Positions 5,985 through 6,071 of a DNA stretch of 6,071 nucleotides are shown in pieces (the stretch's first letter is position 1; each line of letters begins with the position of its first letter). The DNA is from JBQLZQ01 sp052168355 (GTDB taxonomy: Bacteria; Pseudomonadota; Alphaproteobacteria; DSM-16000; Inquilinaceae): assembly GCA_052168355.1 (NCBI GenBank), contig JBQLZQ010000008.1, forward strand, positions 1 through 6,071. Direction: 5' to 3'. A program made the translations under genes and the position numbers. Under the pieces are notes generated by a model. That model searched no databases. It was given only the letters and a program-made list of their open reading frames with translations, and was not told the origin of the DNA.

Positions 5985-6071
5985 CTAGAGCTTGCCTTCG
6001 TCTTCGAAGACTTCGGTCCAGTCCTCGATCAGCCTGTCGAGGGCTTCCTGGGCGGTACCGACATCGGCGAC
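5985..6071 (-). CDS. C-terminal end of a probable extracellular solute-binding protein (partial)
   Basis: The last 28 codons and a TAG stop of an open frame enter from the right edge. The translation includes AQEALDRLIEDWTEVF and ends EDEGKL. This pattern, an AQEALDxxxxxW helix followed by a short acidic tail, is typical of the C-terminus of family 1 periplasmic sugar-binding proteins, and the location directly upstream of two permeases fits. The protein would bind the substrate in the periplasm and deliver it to the permeases. The rest, including signal peptide and ligand-binding residues, is outside the window, so the substrate cannot be inferred from it. The frame is too short for a firm family assignment from sequence alone. 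Confidence 0.72.
   Translation of the reverse strand, partial: VADVGTAQEALDRLIEDWTEVFEDEGKL

Overview
The window looks like part of one operon from a GC-rich alphaproteobacterium. The evidence is dense GC-rich coding, ATPase and permease sequences of the type seen in rhizobial and Caulobacterales polyol/glycerol importers, and a long perfect palindrome at the left end that resembles dispersed repeats of that class. The phylum-level placement is inference. All real genes lie on the minus strand, so transcription runs from right to left.

Layout in transcription order: the 3' end of a probable solute-binding protein gene (5985-6071, cut by the window edge); a 75-nt spacer holding a 12-bp GC-rich hairpin; ABC permease 1 (4962-5909); ABC permease 2 (4024-4965); a 62-residue two-helix membrane protein (3825-4013); two different MalK/UgpC-type ABC ATPases (2724-3821 and 1721-2731); and a fused DhaK-DhaL dihydroxyacetone kinase family protein (102-1724). 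A 29-bp perfect inverted repeat with a UUCG loop (18-79) closes the operon and probably ends or protects the transcript.

The genes are tightly packed. Two junctions are ATGA overlaps (permease 1/permease 2 and ATPase 2/kinase), one is an 8-nt overlap (ATPase 1/ATPase 2), and two gaps are 10 and 3 nt. This points to translational coupling and fixed stoichiometry.

Working model: a periplasmic binding protein hands a small carbohydrate or polyol to a heterodimeric permease driven by a heterodimeric ATPase pair. The terminal kinase then phosphorylates a short-chain ketose (dihydroxyacetone, or a four-carbon ketose such as erythrulose), either imported directly or made by oxidation of an imported polyol by an enzyme outside the window. 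The overall plan recalls rhizobial GlpSTPQUV glycerol import (two ATPases, two permeases, a small membrane protein, a binding protein), but here the kinase is of the DAK type and the small membrane protein does not look like GlpU. No promoter, regulator, tRNA, rRNA, CRISPR array or insertion sequence was seen, and the plus strand carries no credible gene.
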